64,000 nt of DNA from an uncultured Winogradskyella sp. (GTDB lineage Bacteria > Bacteroidota > Bacteroidia > Flavobacteriales > Flavobacteriaceae). Every line of letters begins with the position of its first letter. The stretch's first letter is position 1. Shown here piece after piece: positions 54,437 to 63,366 of this stretch. The DNA lies in assembly GCF_947501905.1 (NCBI RefSeq), contig NZ_CANMXL010000003.1, positions 372,001-436,000 of the forward strand, read 5' to 3'. The notes under the pieces are model-generated. The model saw nothing but the letters and a program-made list of their open reading frames with translations, searched no databases and had not been told where the DNA came from. A program made the position numbers and the translations under genes.

Positions 54437-54467
54437 TTGTTTATAAAATACGAAGCCATTATATTCG
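54437..54467 (+). promoter_or_regulatory. Weak promoter candidate for the dCMP deaminase
   Basis: TTG (54437-54439), a 20-base spacer and TATATTCG (one mismatch to TAnnTTTG). It lies 28 bases before the ATG. An imperfect 22-base palindrome (54405-54426) lies just upstream. Confidence 0.3.
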
Positions 54468-54495
54468 TTAATTACAAACATTATAATTCAAGTTA

Positions 54496-54930
54496 ATGGC
54501 TCAAGAAGCAAAACAACTTCGATACGATAAGGCTTATTTACGAATGGCTCAAGAATGGGGAAAACTATCTCATTGTAAGCGCAAGCAAGTAGGCGCAATT
54601 ATTGTAAAAGGCCGAATGATAATTTCTGATGGATATAATGGTACTCCAACAGGTTTTGAAAACTATTGTGAAGATGATGACGGTTATACCAAATGGTATG
54701 TTTTACATGCTGAAGCTAATGCCATTTTAAAAGTTGCTTCATCAACGCAATCGTGTAAAGGAGCTACTCTTTATATCACATTATCTCCGTGTAAAGAATG
54801 TAGTAAACTCATTCATCAAGCAGGAATAGTTAGAGTAGTTTACTCAGAAGCTTATAAAGATAACTCAGGTATAAAATTCTTAGAGAAAGCAGGAGTTCAA
54901 ATAGATTTAATAGAAGAAGTAGAAGCATAA
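54496..54930 (+). CDS. dCMP deaminase (ComEB-type)
   Basis: 144 residues. The zinc ligands of the cytidine/deoxycytidylate deaminase fold are present: HAEAN (His71, Glu73) and PCKEC (Cys99, Cys102). The substrate-loop RKQVGAII and YNGTPTGFENYCE are dCMP-deaminase-like. It makes dUMP from dCMP for dTMP synthesis. The next gene starts one base after its stop (54932). Confidence 0.88.
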   Translation: MAQEAKQLRYDKAYLRMAQEWGKLSHCKRKQVGAIIVKGRMIISDGYNGTPTGFENYCEDDDGYTKWYVLHAEANAILKVASSTQSCKGATLYITLSPCKECSKLIHQAGIVRVVYSEAYKDNSGIKFLEKAGVQIDLIEEVEA

Positions 54931-54931
54931 T

Positions 54932-56536
54932 ATGTCTAATACCAAAAAATATATACCGTTAATTATTGGCATCGCTATAGCTCTAGGTGTGTTTATTGGT
55001 GGTAGACTTAATTTTACAGATACTTCAGACCGGTTGTTTACAACCAATAGTAAAAAAGATAAACTTAATAGACTTATAGATTATATAGATTACGAGTATG
55101 TTGAGGACATAAATACAGATAGTATTGTAGATGTTACCGTAAATGGGATATTAGATAATCTTGATCCGCATTCGGTATATATTCCAAAGAAAGACTTAGA
55201 ACGTGTAACAGAAAATATGAGAGGCGACTTTGTAGGTATTGGTATTAATTATTACCCTTACAAAGATACCTTGGCCGTGATTCGTCCAACAGAAGGCGGT
55301 CCCAGTAAACGTGCAGGGATATTAGGAGGAGATCGTATAATTACTGCTGACGGAGATTCTATTATAGGCGATAATTTTAATACTGAAAAAATCAGTAAAA
55401 AACTTAAAGGTGAAAAAGGGACTAAAGTAAAACTCAATGTTTACAGACCACAAACAAAAGAATTTTTAGATATAACCGTTAAACGTAGTGATATTCCTAT
55501 CAAAAGTGTCGAGGCTGCATATATGCTTACCAATAACTTAGGGTACATAAAGATTAACCGCTTTGCGGAGTCAACATACAAAGAATTTAAAAGAGCTCTA
55601 GATAGATTACAAGACAGAGGTGCAACAAAACTAGCCTTAGATTTAAGAGATAATCCAGGTGGATTTCTGGGTATTGCAGAACAGATTGCAGACGAGTTTT
55701 TAGAAGATGATAAGCTTATTCTTTTTACAAAAAATAAAAAAGGAAGGCGAGAAAATATTTATGCTACTCGACGAGGTGATTTTGAAGAAGGGCAAGTTTA
55801 TATTTTAATTAATGAAAGTTCCGCCTCGGCTAGTGAGGTCATAGCTGGAGCTTTACAAGATAACGATAAAGGTGTTATTGTGGGGAGACGATCATATGGT
55901 AAAGGTTTAGTGCAGCGAGAAATGGCTCTTGGAGATGGTAGTGCTGTACGTTTAACCGTTTCAAGATATTATACGCCAACAGGACGATCTATTCAAAAAC
56001 CATATAATAATGGTAAGAATAGAGCTTATTTTAATGATTATTATAAGCGCCTTCGTAATGGAGAACTTATGGACTCTGAAAATATACAAATAGAAGATTC
56101 ATTAAAATTCACTACACCGGAAGGCAAAGTGGTTTATGGTGGTGGAGGAATTATACCAGATGTCTTCGTGCCTTTAGATCGCTCCTTTGAAAACGAGACT
56201 ATTAATTACCTGAGACGTTCTGGTCATTTTGGATATTTTGTTTTTGAAGAATTAGACAAAAACAGAGCCATTTATAAAGGCGTTGAAAAACGGGATTTTA
56301 TAAATAACTTTTCAGTAAGTGATGATATCGTTGTACGTTTTCAGAAGTATGTTAATAGACAGGAACGAACTAAAATTAGTTTCGTTGCTTTTAATGATGT
56401 CATTAAAAGGCTAATTAAAGCAACGTTGGCAAGACAACTTTATGATGATAATGCTTTTGAAGAAATTGTAAATAAAAGCGATATCATGATTGACGAAGTT
56501 ATTCTCTTAAGCCAAGAAAATTTTGATGGAAATTAA
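54932..56536 (+). CDS. S41-family carboxy-terminal processing protease
   Basis: 534 residues. An N-terminal membrane anchor (about 8-24) precedes a PDZ domain (about 88-165, VIRPTEGGPSKRAGILGGDRI). The S41 protease domain follows, with the catalytic Ser in NESSASASEVIAGAL and the Lys in RSYGKGLVQ. The C-terminal part (about 430-534) is an unassigned helical extension. It cleaves the C-termini of exported proteins in the periplasm. Its stop interlocks with the stop of the convergent gene (shared TTAA at 56533-56536). Confidence 0.92.
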   Translation: MSNTKKYIPLIIGIAIALGVFIGGRLNFTDTSDRLFTTNSKKDKLNRLIDYIDYEYVEDINTDSIVDVTVNGILDNLDPHSVYIPKKDLERVTENMRGDFVGIGINYYPYKDTLAVIRPTEGGPSKRAGILGGDRIITADGDSIIGDNFNTEKISKKLKGEKGTKVKLNVYRPQTKEFLDITVKRSDIPIKSVEAAYMLTNNLGYIKINRFAESTYKEFKRALDRLQDRGATKLALDLRDNPGGFLGIAEQIADEFLEDDKLILFTKNKKGRRENIYATRRGDFEEGQVYILINESSASASEVIAGALQDNDKGVIVGRRSYGKGLVQREMALGDGSAVRLTVSRYYTPTGRSIQKPYNNGKNRAYFNDYYKRLRNGELMDSENIQIEDSLKFTTPEGKVVYGGGGIIPDVFVPLDRSFENETINYLRRSGHFGYFVFEELDKNRAIYKGVEKRDFINNFSVSDDIVVRFQKYVNRQERTKISFVAFNDVIKRLIKATLARQLYDDNAFEEIVNKSDIMIDEVILLSQENFDGN

Positions 56537-57144
56537 CTCGAAATCTTATCATGGATTTTAGTGTGTTTCCCGCCGTTCCACAATGTTAAAATATCTGTAG
56601 CTACTTGTGCACCACTACCACTGGCAATTGCAAACTGACTTCTCCATCCAGCTAAAGTGCCTGCGACATAAAGGCCATCTTCCAAGAGGTGATTCTCATT
56701 TTTTAACCAGATGCGTTCTTTTTGGGCGACAGCTCTTGGGTGTGCCTCAATATAACTCTCTAAACCTTTTATGGTCATAAGGTTGGTGTAGCCAACAGCT
56801 ATTACAGTTGCTTTAGCTGTATAAGAGTTTTTATTGGTTTCAATTGTAAAACCTTTAGAGGTTTTTATAATGGATGTTACTTTCTCTTTGTCAATCTGTT
56901 TTACGTGAGGATATAAGTCTTTGAGTTGCTGCTTACCATTTTCCAAAATATCTTTACCTAAAGTACCAGGTTCTAATCCTAAGACATTATTAAAAAGTGC
57001 AGTTTGTAAATGCGATGTTTTTTGATGGGTAATAATTCCAATACTTTTATCATTTGCAAAAGGTTTAGGTTTTGCAGAACCCAAAACTAAAGCACACGAC
57101 ATACCAGCTGCGCCACCACCAATAATTAAGGCATCAAAATCCAT
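56533..57144 (-). CDS. Half-size FAD-dependent oxidoreductase
   Basis: 203 residues, about two thirds the length of thioredoxin reductase. It has the FAD Rossmann motif GGGAAGMSCALVLG (8-21), an ATVIAVGYTN segment and a second FAD-contact DGLYVAGTLAGW (about 156-167). There is no NAD(P) domain and no CxxC. It looks like a real compact family rather than a deletion because the two FAD-contacting ends join smoothly. The redox partner is unknown. The stop overlaps the S41 gene by four bases. Confidence 0.8.
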   Translation of the reverse strand: MDFDALIIGGGAAGMSCALVLGSAKPKPFANDKSIGIITHQKTSHLQTALFNNVLGLEPGTLGKDILENGKQQLKDLYPHVKQIDKEKVTSIIKTSKGFTIETNKNSYTAKATVIAVGYTNLMTIKGLESYIEAHPRAVAQKERIWLKNENHLLEDGLYVAGTLAGWRSQFAIASGSGAQVATDILTLWNGGKHTKIHDKISS

Positions 57145-57344
57145 TATTTACGGTTTTGTAAACGTTCAATTTTTTTTGAGATTCTCAGTATTTGAAGCAA
57201 AACCAAGGCACAAAGTGCAGCAATTATTGTAATAACAGCAGTAAAGCTTTCACCTTCAAATAAAGCATCAAAATTTAATTTTGTAGCATTAAAAACAATC
57301 AAGGCAATCGCAATAATTGACGCAATAGGAATAAATATTTTCAT
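57144..57344 (-). CDS. Small membrane protein
   Basis: 66 residues with two hydrophobic helices (about 3-22 and 35-53) and a basic C-terminus (KKIERLQNRK). No family recognised. It ends at the start codon of the half-size flavoprotein gene (shared base), so the two are translationally coupled. Confidence 0.65.
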   Translation of the reverse strand: MKIFIPIASIIAIALIVFNATKLNFDALFEGESFTAVITIIAALCALVLLQILRISKKIERLQNRK

Positions 57345-57379
57345 GTGTTAATAGTTGTTGTTTTTTATTGGTCACATGT

Positions 57380-57431
57380 AACATCCATACAATCATTATC
57401 TTTACATGACTAAATTTAAGTTATGGATGTT
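57380..57431. repeat. Inverted repeat between marC and the small membrane protein gene
   Basis: The arms AACATCCATA (57380-57389) and TATGGATGTT (57422-57431) are 32 bases apart, with shorter nested arms (CATGTAA / TTACATG) inside. It lies in the gap following marC. It may be a termination or processing signal; it has no T run. Confidence 0.4.
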
Positions 57432-57438
57432 TCATAAT

Positions 57439-58020
57439 CTATATAAGTAAAGCTTTAATGTTTGCCGTAAATAGTTTTACAGCAATAGCTAAAAGTATAA
57501 CTCCAAATACTTTACGAATTATTCGTATCCCGTTAGGACCAATTAGCCGCTCAATACGAGAAGATGTTTTTAGCACTATAAAGATAACAAGAACATTAAT
57601 AATAACGGCACAAATAATATTCTGAATCTCAAACTCAGCTCGTAAAGACAGAAGCGTTGTTAAGCTTCCTGGCCCAGCAATTAAAGGGAATGCCAATGGA
57701 AATACAGAAGCGGTTATAGAGTTACTTTCTTCTTCCTTATACAGAGTAATACCAAGAATCATTTCTAATGCAATAAAAAATAATATAAAAGCACCTGCTA
57801 CTGCAAATGAGTTAACATCTACACCTATAAAATGCAATAGACGCTCTCCTACAAACAAAAACACAATCATTATTATACCGGCAATGATAGATGCTTTTTC
57901 ACTTTGTATGTGACCTACTTTTTTACGCAAATCTATGATAATAGGAATGTTGCCAATGATATCTATCACGGCAAACAAAACCATAAAAGCAGTAAATATT
58001 TGTTTAAAATTAAATTCCAT
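57439..58020 (-). CDS. MarC-family membrane protein
   Basis: 193 residues with six membrane helices. Family features are FKQIFTAFMVLFAVIDIIGNIPIIIDL near the start and FPLAFPLIAGPGSLTTLLSL in the middle. MarC proteins are of uncertain function (once thought to be multidrug resistance). It is transcribed divergently from the DUF3109 gene. Confidence 0.9.
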   Translation of the reverse strand: MEFNFKQIFTAFMVLFAVIDIIGNIPIIIDLRKKVGHIQSEKASIIAGIIMIVFLFVGERLLHFIGVDVNSFAVAGAFILFFIALEMILGITLYKEEESNSITASVFPLAFPLIAGPGSLTTLLSLRAEFEIQNIICAVIINVLVIFIVLKTSSRIERLIGPNGIRIIRKVFGVILLAIAVKLFTANIKALLI

Positions 58021-58097
58021 AATCTTTAGTTTTAATTTCGCCGCAAAGTTGCAACTTAATTCCTGATTTTCAGTATTAAATAAAGGTAAAGTTTAAG

Positions 58098-58105
58098 TAT
58101 TTTTG
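58098..58105 (+). promoter_or_regulatory. Promoter -7 box for the DUF3109 gene
   Basis: TATTTTTG matches TAnnTTTG, 22 bases before the ATG. No -33 match. Confidence 0.35.
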
Positions 58106-58127
58106 CTCAAGAATTTAAGCCATTAAA

Positions 58128-58700
58128 ATGTTTCAACTCGGTAAAACTATTGTGTCAGAAGACATTATTGAAAAAGATTTTGTTTGCAATCTTTCTGCAT
58201 GCAAAGGCGCTTGTTGTATTGATGGCGATGCAGGTGCGCCTTTAGACAAAGCAGAGGCCAAAATTTTAGAAGATATCTATCCAAAAGTTAAACCATTTTT
58301 ACGTAAAGAAGGTATAGCAGCTATAGAAGCGCAAGGCACATCAATTACTACAGTTTTTGGCGATTTAGAAACACCGTTAATAGATGGTGCCGATTGTGCT
58401 TATGTTATTTTTGATGATAAAAAAACAGCACTTTGCGCTATAGAAGAGGCCTATAATCAAGGAGAAGTCGATTGGAAAAAGCCAGTGTCTTGCCATCTAT
58501 ATCCAATAAGAGTAAAAGAGTATACCGAGTTTTCTGCGGTTAACTATGACAAATGGGAAATTTGTGATGACGCCTGTTCTTTAGGAAAAGAATTGCAAGT
58601 GCCAATTTATAAGTTTGTAAAAGAAGCTTTAATCAGAAAATTTGGTGAAGATTGGTATATGGAACTAGAATCTGTTGCCGAAGAAAAATTTGGCAAATAA
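58128..58700 (+). CDS. DUF3109-family cysteine-rich protein
   Basis: 190 residues. Cysteines are clustered in CNLSACKGACC near residue 22 and again in CHLYPIRV and CDDACSLG, which resembles YkgJ-type Fe/Zn-binding domains. It is cytoplasmic, with no signal peptide. The role is unknown; a metal site is likely. A 378-base gap to nrdB follows. Confidence 0.85.
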   Translation: MFQLGKTIVSEDIIEKDFVCNLSACKGACCIDGDAGAPLDKAEAKILEDIYPKVKPFLRKEGIAAIEAQGTSITTVFGDLETPLIDGADCAYVIFDDKKTALCAIEEAYNQGEVDWKKPVSCHLYPIRVKEYTEFSAVNYDKWEICDDACSLGKELQVPIYKFVKEALIRKFGEDWYMELESVAEEKFGK

Positions 58701-58884
58701 TTTTATCTTTTTTTAAAATCTGACGTTACTAAATTTTACTTTTTTCAAAACTCAAGAAGTTTTCAACTGTTTTTTTGTTCATGCAAATTAGTTTTATTAA
58801 AATTTAAAAACTGCCCATTTTTACACTTGCTTAGCAGTTTTTTAATAATCTAATTCTTACAATTACATTTTCAACAATATTTTT

Positions 58885-58911
58885 TTAAAATACTGATTAT
58901 CAGTATTTTAA
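58885..58911. promoter_or_regulatory. 27-base palindrome upstream of nrdB
   Basis: The arms TTAAAATACTGAT and ATCAGTATTTTAA flank a single central T. The core CTGATTATCAGTATT has a close relative CTGATTTTCAGTATT (58063-58077) upstream of the previous gene, differing at one of 15 positions. It may be an operator or a terminator for the DUF3109 gene. Confidence 0.5.
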
Positions 58912-58955
58912 TAGTTATTCTGATTAATAGAATTTCATTTGAAAGAATTTTCGTG

Positions 58956-58977
58956 TTGTTAAAAACTTGTTGAAAAG
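58956..58977 (+). promoter_or_regulatory. Tandem 11-mers, possible DnaA-like sites upstream of nrdB
   Basis: TTGTTAAAAAC and TTGTTGAAAAG follow each other without gap, differing at two positions. They resemble degenerate DnaA boxes (TGTTAATAA type). E. coli nrd genes are DnaA-regulated; here this is an inference only. Confidence 0.35.
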
Positions 58978-59078
58978 GTTTCAGTGAAATGAGTAAAATA
59001 AGTAAATCATTTTGTCATATTTGTTAGTCCCAAGTCATACCAAATATTTTCTATTAATTCACAAATAAATTAAGAAGC

Positions 59079-60059
59079 ATGTCGCAAGCAGTAGAGCCCA
59101 TTTTACAAGAAAACAAAGATAGATTTGTAATATTTCCAATTCAACACCATGATTTGTGGGAATGGTACAAAAAATCTGAAGCGAGTATTTGGACTGCTGA
59201 AGAGATTGATTTGCACCAAGATATTACAGATTGGACAGAAAAATTAAACGATGATGAGCGTTATTTTATCAAGCACATTTTAGCATTTTTTGCGGCAAGT
59301 GATGGAATTGTGAATGAAAATTTGGCTGAAAATTTTGTAAACGAAGTACAATATAGCGAAGCGAAATTTTTCTATGGGTTCCAAATTATGATGGAAAACA
59401 TTCATAGCGAAACCTACTCGTTATTAATTGACACCTACGTTAAAGACGAGAAAGAAAAAGCAAAATTATTTAATGCTATCGAAACATTTGATGCGATTAA
59501 GAAAAAAGCAGAATGGGCATTAAAATGGATTGAATCTCCAAGTTTTGCCGAACGTTTAATTGCTTTTGCAGCGGTTGAAGGTATTTTCTTCTCAGGCTCT
59601 TTTTGCTCCATTTTCTGGTTAAAGAAACGTGGCCTTATGCCAGGTTTAACATTCTCTAACGAGTTAATCTCAAGAGATGAAGGTATGCACTGTGATTTTG
59701 CTGTGCACCTACATGAGCACCACTTAGTTAATAAGGTGCCAAAAGAACGTATTAAAGAAATTATTGTTGACGCATTAAACATTGAAAGAGAATTTATTAC
59801 AGAGTCTCTTCCTGTGAGTTTAATTGGGATGAATGCCAATTTAATGTCTCAATATTTAGAATTTGTAACCGATGGGCTTCTTGCCGATTTAGGTTGTGAA
59901 AAAGTGTATAACACGGCAAATCCTTTCGATTTTATGGATATGATTTCGCTTCAAGGTAAAACAAACTTCTTCGAGAAGCGTGTTGGCGATTACCAAAAAG
60001 CGGGTGTCCTTAATAAAGAAGTTGAAGAGGATAAATACAATATGGATTTCGATTTTTAA
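59079..60059 (+). CDS. nrdB: Ribonucleotide reductase class Ia, beta subunit
   Basis: 326 residues. The diiron and radical residues fit the class Ia family: Asp75, Glu106, His109 and Tyr113 (spacing as in E. coli Asp84, Glu115, His118, Tyr122), with [17 protein letters not shown] further on carrying additional ligands. It generates the tyrosyl radical used by NrdA. It is followed by nrdA after a gap with two hairpins. Confidence 0.97.
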   Translation: MSQAVEPILQENKDRFVIFPIQHHDLWEWYKKSEASIWTAEEIDLHQDITDWTEKLNDDERYFIKHILAFFAASDGIVNENLAENFVNEVQYSEAKFFYGFQIMMENIHSETYSLLIDTYVKDEKEKAKLFNAIETFDAIKKKAEWALKWIESPSFAERLIAFAAVEGIFFSGSFCSIFWLKKRGLMPGLTFSNELISRDEGMHCDFAVHLHEHHLVNKVPKERIKEIIVDALNIEREFITESLPVSLIGMNANLMSQYLEFVTDGLLADLGCEKVYNTANPFDFMDMISLQGKTNFFEKRVGDYQKAGVLNKEVEEDKYNMDFDF

Positions 60060-60151
60060 TAATCAATCCTTTCAAATTAAAACAAGCTTTTTAGAACATG
60101 CGCTTTCCTTATAAGAAACGCTTGTCTAATCATAAAATTAACCATTGACTA

Positions 60152-60236
60152 CTGTAATTATTTGCTTTAGCTACAGATAATTACAGCATTAGAATAACTA
60201 ACTAACCCCTTTTCTGAACTGGCAATATTCAGAAAA
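60152..60236. promoter_or_regulatory. Two hairpins between nrdB and nrdA
   Basis: CTGTAATTAT (60152-60161) and ATAATTACAG (60177-60186) form a perfect 10-base stem with a 15-base loop. TTTTCTGAA (60210-60218) and TTCAGAAAA (60228-60236) form a 9-base stem with a 9-base loop, ending 19 bases before the nrdA ATG. The two may set the NrdB to NrdA ratio. Confidence 0.5.
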
Positions 60237-60255
60237 AACAAAAAATGTGTACAGT

Positions 60256-62748
60256 ATGTTTGTAATCAAAAGAGACGGAAGAAAAGAACAAATCATGTTC
60301 GATAAAATTACGGCGAGAGTTCGTAAATTATGCTATGGCTTAAACGAGCTTGTAGATCCATTAAAAGTAGCCATGCGTGTTATCGAAGGCTTATACGATG
60401 GTGTAACTACAAGTGAGTTAGATAATTTGGCAGCTGAGATTGCGGCAACAATGACCACTGCTCACCCAGATTATGCACGTTTAGCTGCACGTATTTCTGT
60501 TTCTAACTTACACAAAAACACAAAGAAAACCTTTAGCGAGGTGATGGAAGATTTATATACTTATGTAAATCCACGCACTGGTAAAGATGCACCTTTATTA
60601 TCTGATGAAGTATACAACGTCATCATGGAAAATAAGGACAGATTAGATTCTACGATAATCTATAACCGTGATTTTGGCTATGATTATTTTGGATTTAAAA
60701 CATTAGAACGTTCTTACCTTTTAAAACTAAATGGTAAAATTGCCGAACGTCCACAGCACATGCTTATGCGTGTTTCAATTGGTATTCATTTAAATGATTT
60801 AGATGCCGCTATTGAGACCTATGAGTTAATGTCTAAAAAATACTTTACACACGCGACACCAACATTGTTTAATTCTGGTACACCAAAACCACAGATGTCT
60901 TCTTGCTTTTTATTAACAATGAAAGACGATAGTATTGATGGTATTTATGACACCTTAAAGCAAACAGCAAAAATTTCGCAGTCTGCTGGTGGTATAGGTT
61001 TATCTATTCATAATATTAGAGCAACAGGAAGTTACATCGCTGGTACAAACGGTACAAGTAATGGGATTGTACCAATGCTGAAAGTATTTAACGATACAGC
61101 ACGTTATGTAGATCAAGGTGGCGGAAAGCGTAAAGGAAGTTTTGCCATGTACATTGAACCTTGGCATGCAGATATCATGAGTTTTCTGGATTTAAAGAAA
61201 AACCACGGTGCCGAAGAATTGCGTGCTCGTGATTTATTCTATGCCATGTGGATGCCAGATTTATTTATGAAGCGTGTTCAAGAAAATGCAGAATGGACCT
61301 TAATGTGTCCTAATGAATGCCCAGGTTTATCAGATGTACATTCTGAAGAATTCGAAGCATTATATACAAAATACGAGACTGAAGGAAAAGGCCGCAAAGC
61401 CATTAAAGCTCGTGAGCTTTGGGAGAAAATCTTAGAGTCACAGATTGAAACAGGTACGCCGTACATGTTATATAAAGATGCAGCAAACCGTAAGTCTAAC
61501 CAAAAGAATTTAGGGACAATTAAGTCGTCTAACCTATGTACGGAGATTATGGAATATACATCTCCAGATGAGGTTGCGGTATGTAATTTAGCATCGATAG
61601 CGTTACCAATGTTTGTAAAGAATGGTGCTTTTGACCACAAGGAGTTATTTAGAATCACAAAACGTGTGACTAAGAACTTAAACCGTGTGATTGACCGTAA
61701 TTATTACCCAGTAAAAGAAGCGGAGAATTCTAACTTCCGTCATAGACCAGTTGGTTTAGGTGTACAAGGTTTAGCAGACGCATTTATTAAGTTGCGTTTA
61801 CCATTTACAAGCGATGAGGCAAAAGCATTGAATCAAGAGATTTTTGAAACGCTTTATTTTGCGGCTGTTACCGCGTCCATGGAAGAAGCAAAAGCAGATG
61901 GGCCATACGAAACTTACGAAGGTTCTCCAATAAGCCAAGGCGATTTCCAACATAACCTTTGGAACATTAAAGATGACGAATTAAGTGGTCGTTGGGATTG
62001 GGAAAAACTACGTAAGCAAGTAAAGAAGCATGGTGTGCGTAACTCGTTGTTAGTAGCGCCAATGCCAACAGCATCGACATCTCAAATTTTAGGAAATAAC
62101 GAATGCTTTGAGCCGTACACCTCTAACATTTACACGCGTCGTGTATTGTCTGGTGAGTTTATTGTGGTAAACAAGCATTTATTAGAAGATTTAGTAGAGT
62201 TAGGATTATGGGACGATGGTCTTAAGAACGAAATCATGAGAGCTAACGGTTCTATCCAAGGAATTGAGAATATCCCAGCAGATATAAAAGAATTGTATAA
62301 AACGGTTTATGAAATGAGTATGAAAGACATTATAGATATGTCTCGTCAACGTGGCTATTTCATTGACCAGTCTCAATCGTTAAACTTATTCTTAGAAGGT
62401 GCAACTATGGCAAAGCTAACGTCAATGCATTTTTATGCATGGAAGAGCGGCTTAAAAACTGGGATGTACTATCTGCGTACAAAAGCGGCTGTAGATGCTA
62501 AGAAGTTTACGGTAACAAGAGAAACTAAAAAAGAGCCTGTTGCAGAGAAAGTAGCATCAGAGTCTATAAAAGTTGCAGACGCTGCTGTTATAGAACAACA
62601 AAAGCAGAAAGCAGCAAAAACAGCAGCCAAGTTTGCTGAAAAAACTGAGACTCCAGAAGCAGAGCCAATGACGGCAGAGGAGATGAAAGCATTAATTGCC
62701 CAAGCTAAAGAAGCTGAAGGTGATGATTGCTTAATGTGTGGGTCTTAA
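60256..62748 (+). CDS. nrdA: Ribonucleotide reductase class Ia, alpha subunit
   Basis: 830 residues from ATG 60256, which gives the usual start ([21 protein letters not shown]). A GTG at 60247 is three codons earlier. The N-terminal ATP-cone (about 1-95) carries allosteric overall-activity control. The catalytic barrel follows, with the active-site cysteine in the NLCTEI region and [18 protein letters not shown]. The C-terminal Ala/Lys/Glu-rich linker (about 755-820) ends with the swinging CLMCGS tail. It reduces NDPs to dNDPs. Confidence 0.97.
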   Translation: MFVIKRDGRKEQIMFDKITARVRKLCYGLNELVDPLKVAMRVIEGLYDGVTTSELDNLAAEIAATMTTAHPDYARLAARISVSNLHKNTKKTFSEVMEDLYTYVNPRTGKDAPLLSDEVYNVIMENKDRLDSTIIYNRDFGYDYFGFKTLERSYLLKLNGKIAERPQHMLMRVSIGIHLNDLDAAIETYELMSKKYFTHATPTLFNSGTPKPQMSSCFLLTMKDDSIDGIYDTLKQTAKISQSAGGIGLSIHNIRATGSYIAGTNGTSNGIVPMLKVFNDTARYVDQGGGKRKGSFAMYIEPWHADIMSFLDLKKNHGAEELRARDLFYAMWMPDLFMKRVQENAEWTLMCPNECPGLSDVHSEEFEALYTKYETEGKGRKAIKARELWEKILESQIETGTPYMLYKDAANRKSNQKNLGTIKSSNLCTEIMEYTSPDEVAVCNLASIALPMFVKNGAFDHKELFRITKRVTKNLNRVIDRNYYPVKEAENSNFRHRPVGLGVQGLADAFIKLRLPFTSDEAKALNQEIFETLYFAAVTASMEEAKADGPYETYEGSPISQGDFQHNLWNIKDDELSGRWDWEKLRKQVKKHGVRNSLLVAPMPTASTSQILGNNECFEPYTSNIYTRRVLSGEFIVVNKHLLEDLVELGLWDDGLKNEIMRANGSIQGIENIPADIKELYKTVYEMSMKDIIDMSRQRGYFIDQSQSLNLFLEGATMAKLTSMHFYAWKSGLKTGMYYLRTKAAVDAKKFTVTRETKKEPVAEKVASESIKVADAAVIEQQKQKAAKTAAKFAEKTETPEAEPMTAEEMKALIAQAKEAEGDDCLMCGS

Positions 62749-62768
62749 TATTTTAAATTAAGTGTTAT

Positions 62769-62797
62769 AAAACCAACGTGAAAGCGTTGGTTTTTTT
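62769..62797 (+). terminator. nrdA terminator
   Basis: AACCAACG / CGTTGGTT arms with a six-base loop and a run of T directly after nrdA. Confidence 0.9.
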
Positions 62798-62849
62798 ATT
62801 TTAGAAGTATATTTATATAGTATAGCTAGTCTATAACCAAACTAAATTC

Positions 62850-63353
62850 ATGGAAGAAATTATTGAGTCTACTGAAAATCTACAACTATGTTCACTTTGT
62901 AAAACTGAGATAGAATTAGACAGTGTTTTTTGCGGTTCTTGTGGGTTTCCAGAGAACGGAACTGACCAACAAGTTAATATATTTCATAGGAGATTATCAT
63001 TTAATAAAAACCAGAAACGTGAAGCCGATAAAAAAATTAAATCAGCCAGAAATACTTTGTATGTATTAGCAGGAATTACCATCCTTTTCTCAACAATACA
63101 GTTTTTTTCTCATCAAGATACGGCAACATTAATCACAGGTTTCATCCTAGGAGTTATTTATATTTTATTAGGTTCTTGGACATCTAAAAAACCATTAATG
63201 GCTGTACTACTCGGTCTATTACTTTATGTGACTACAATTGTTATTTCTGCAATAGTCGAGCCTCAAACTATTATAAAAGGAATAATTTTTAAAATCATTA
63301 TTATAGCATATTTGACCAAAGGCGTATTTTCGGCATCGTCGATTAAAAATTAA
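62850..63353 (+). CDS. Zinc-ribbon membrane protein
   Basis: 167 residues. An N-terminal zinc ribbon (CSLC at about 14-17 and CGSC at about 31-34) is followed by a basic linker and about four membrane helices (about 68-85, 92-110, 115-135 and 142-160). No catalytic motif seen. Its gene ends 13 bases before another zinc-ribbon membrane gene, the CPBP protease, so the two are probably cotranscribed and functionally linked. Confidence 0.75.
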   Translation: MEEIIESTENLQLCSLCKTEIELDSVFCGSCGFPENGTDQQVNIFHRRLSFNKNQKREADKKIKSARNTLYVLAGITILFSTIQFFSHQDTATLITGFILGVIYILLGSWTSKKPLMAVLLGLLLYVTTIVISAIVEPQTIIKGIIFKIIIIAYLTKGVFSASSIKN

Positions 63354-63366
63354 TTTTCAAAATTAT

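Larger units (their letters stand above)
58701..59078. other. Long AT-rich gap upstream of nrdB, no gene
   Basis: No coding frame of note. It contains a 27-base palindrome (58885-58911) and tandem 11-mers (58956-58977). A near-match -7 word (CATATTTG, about 59013-59020) may be part of the nrdB promoter. Poly-T runs are frequent. It is the longest gene-free stretch in the window and is likely the nrd control region. Confidence 0.7.
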
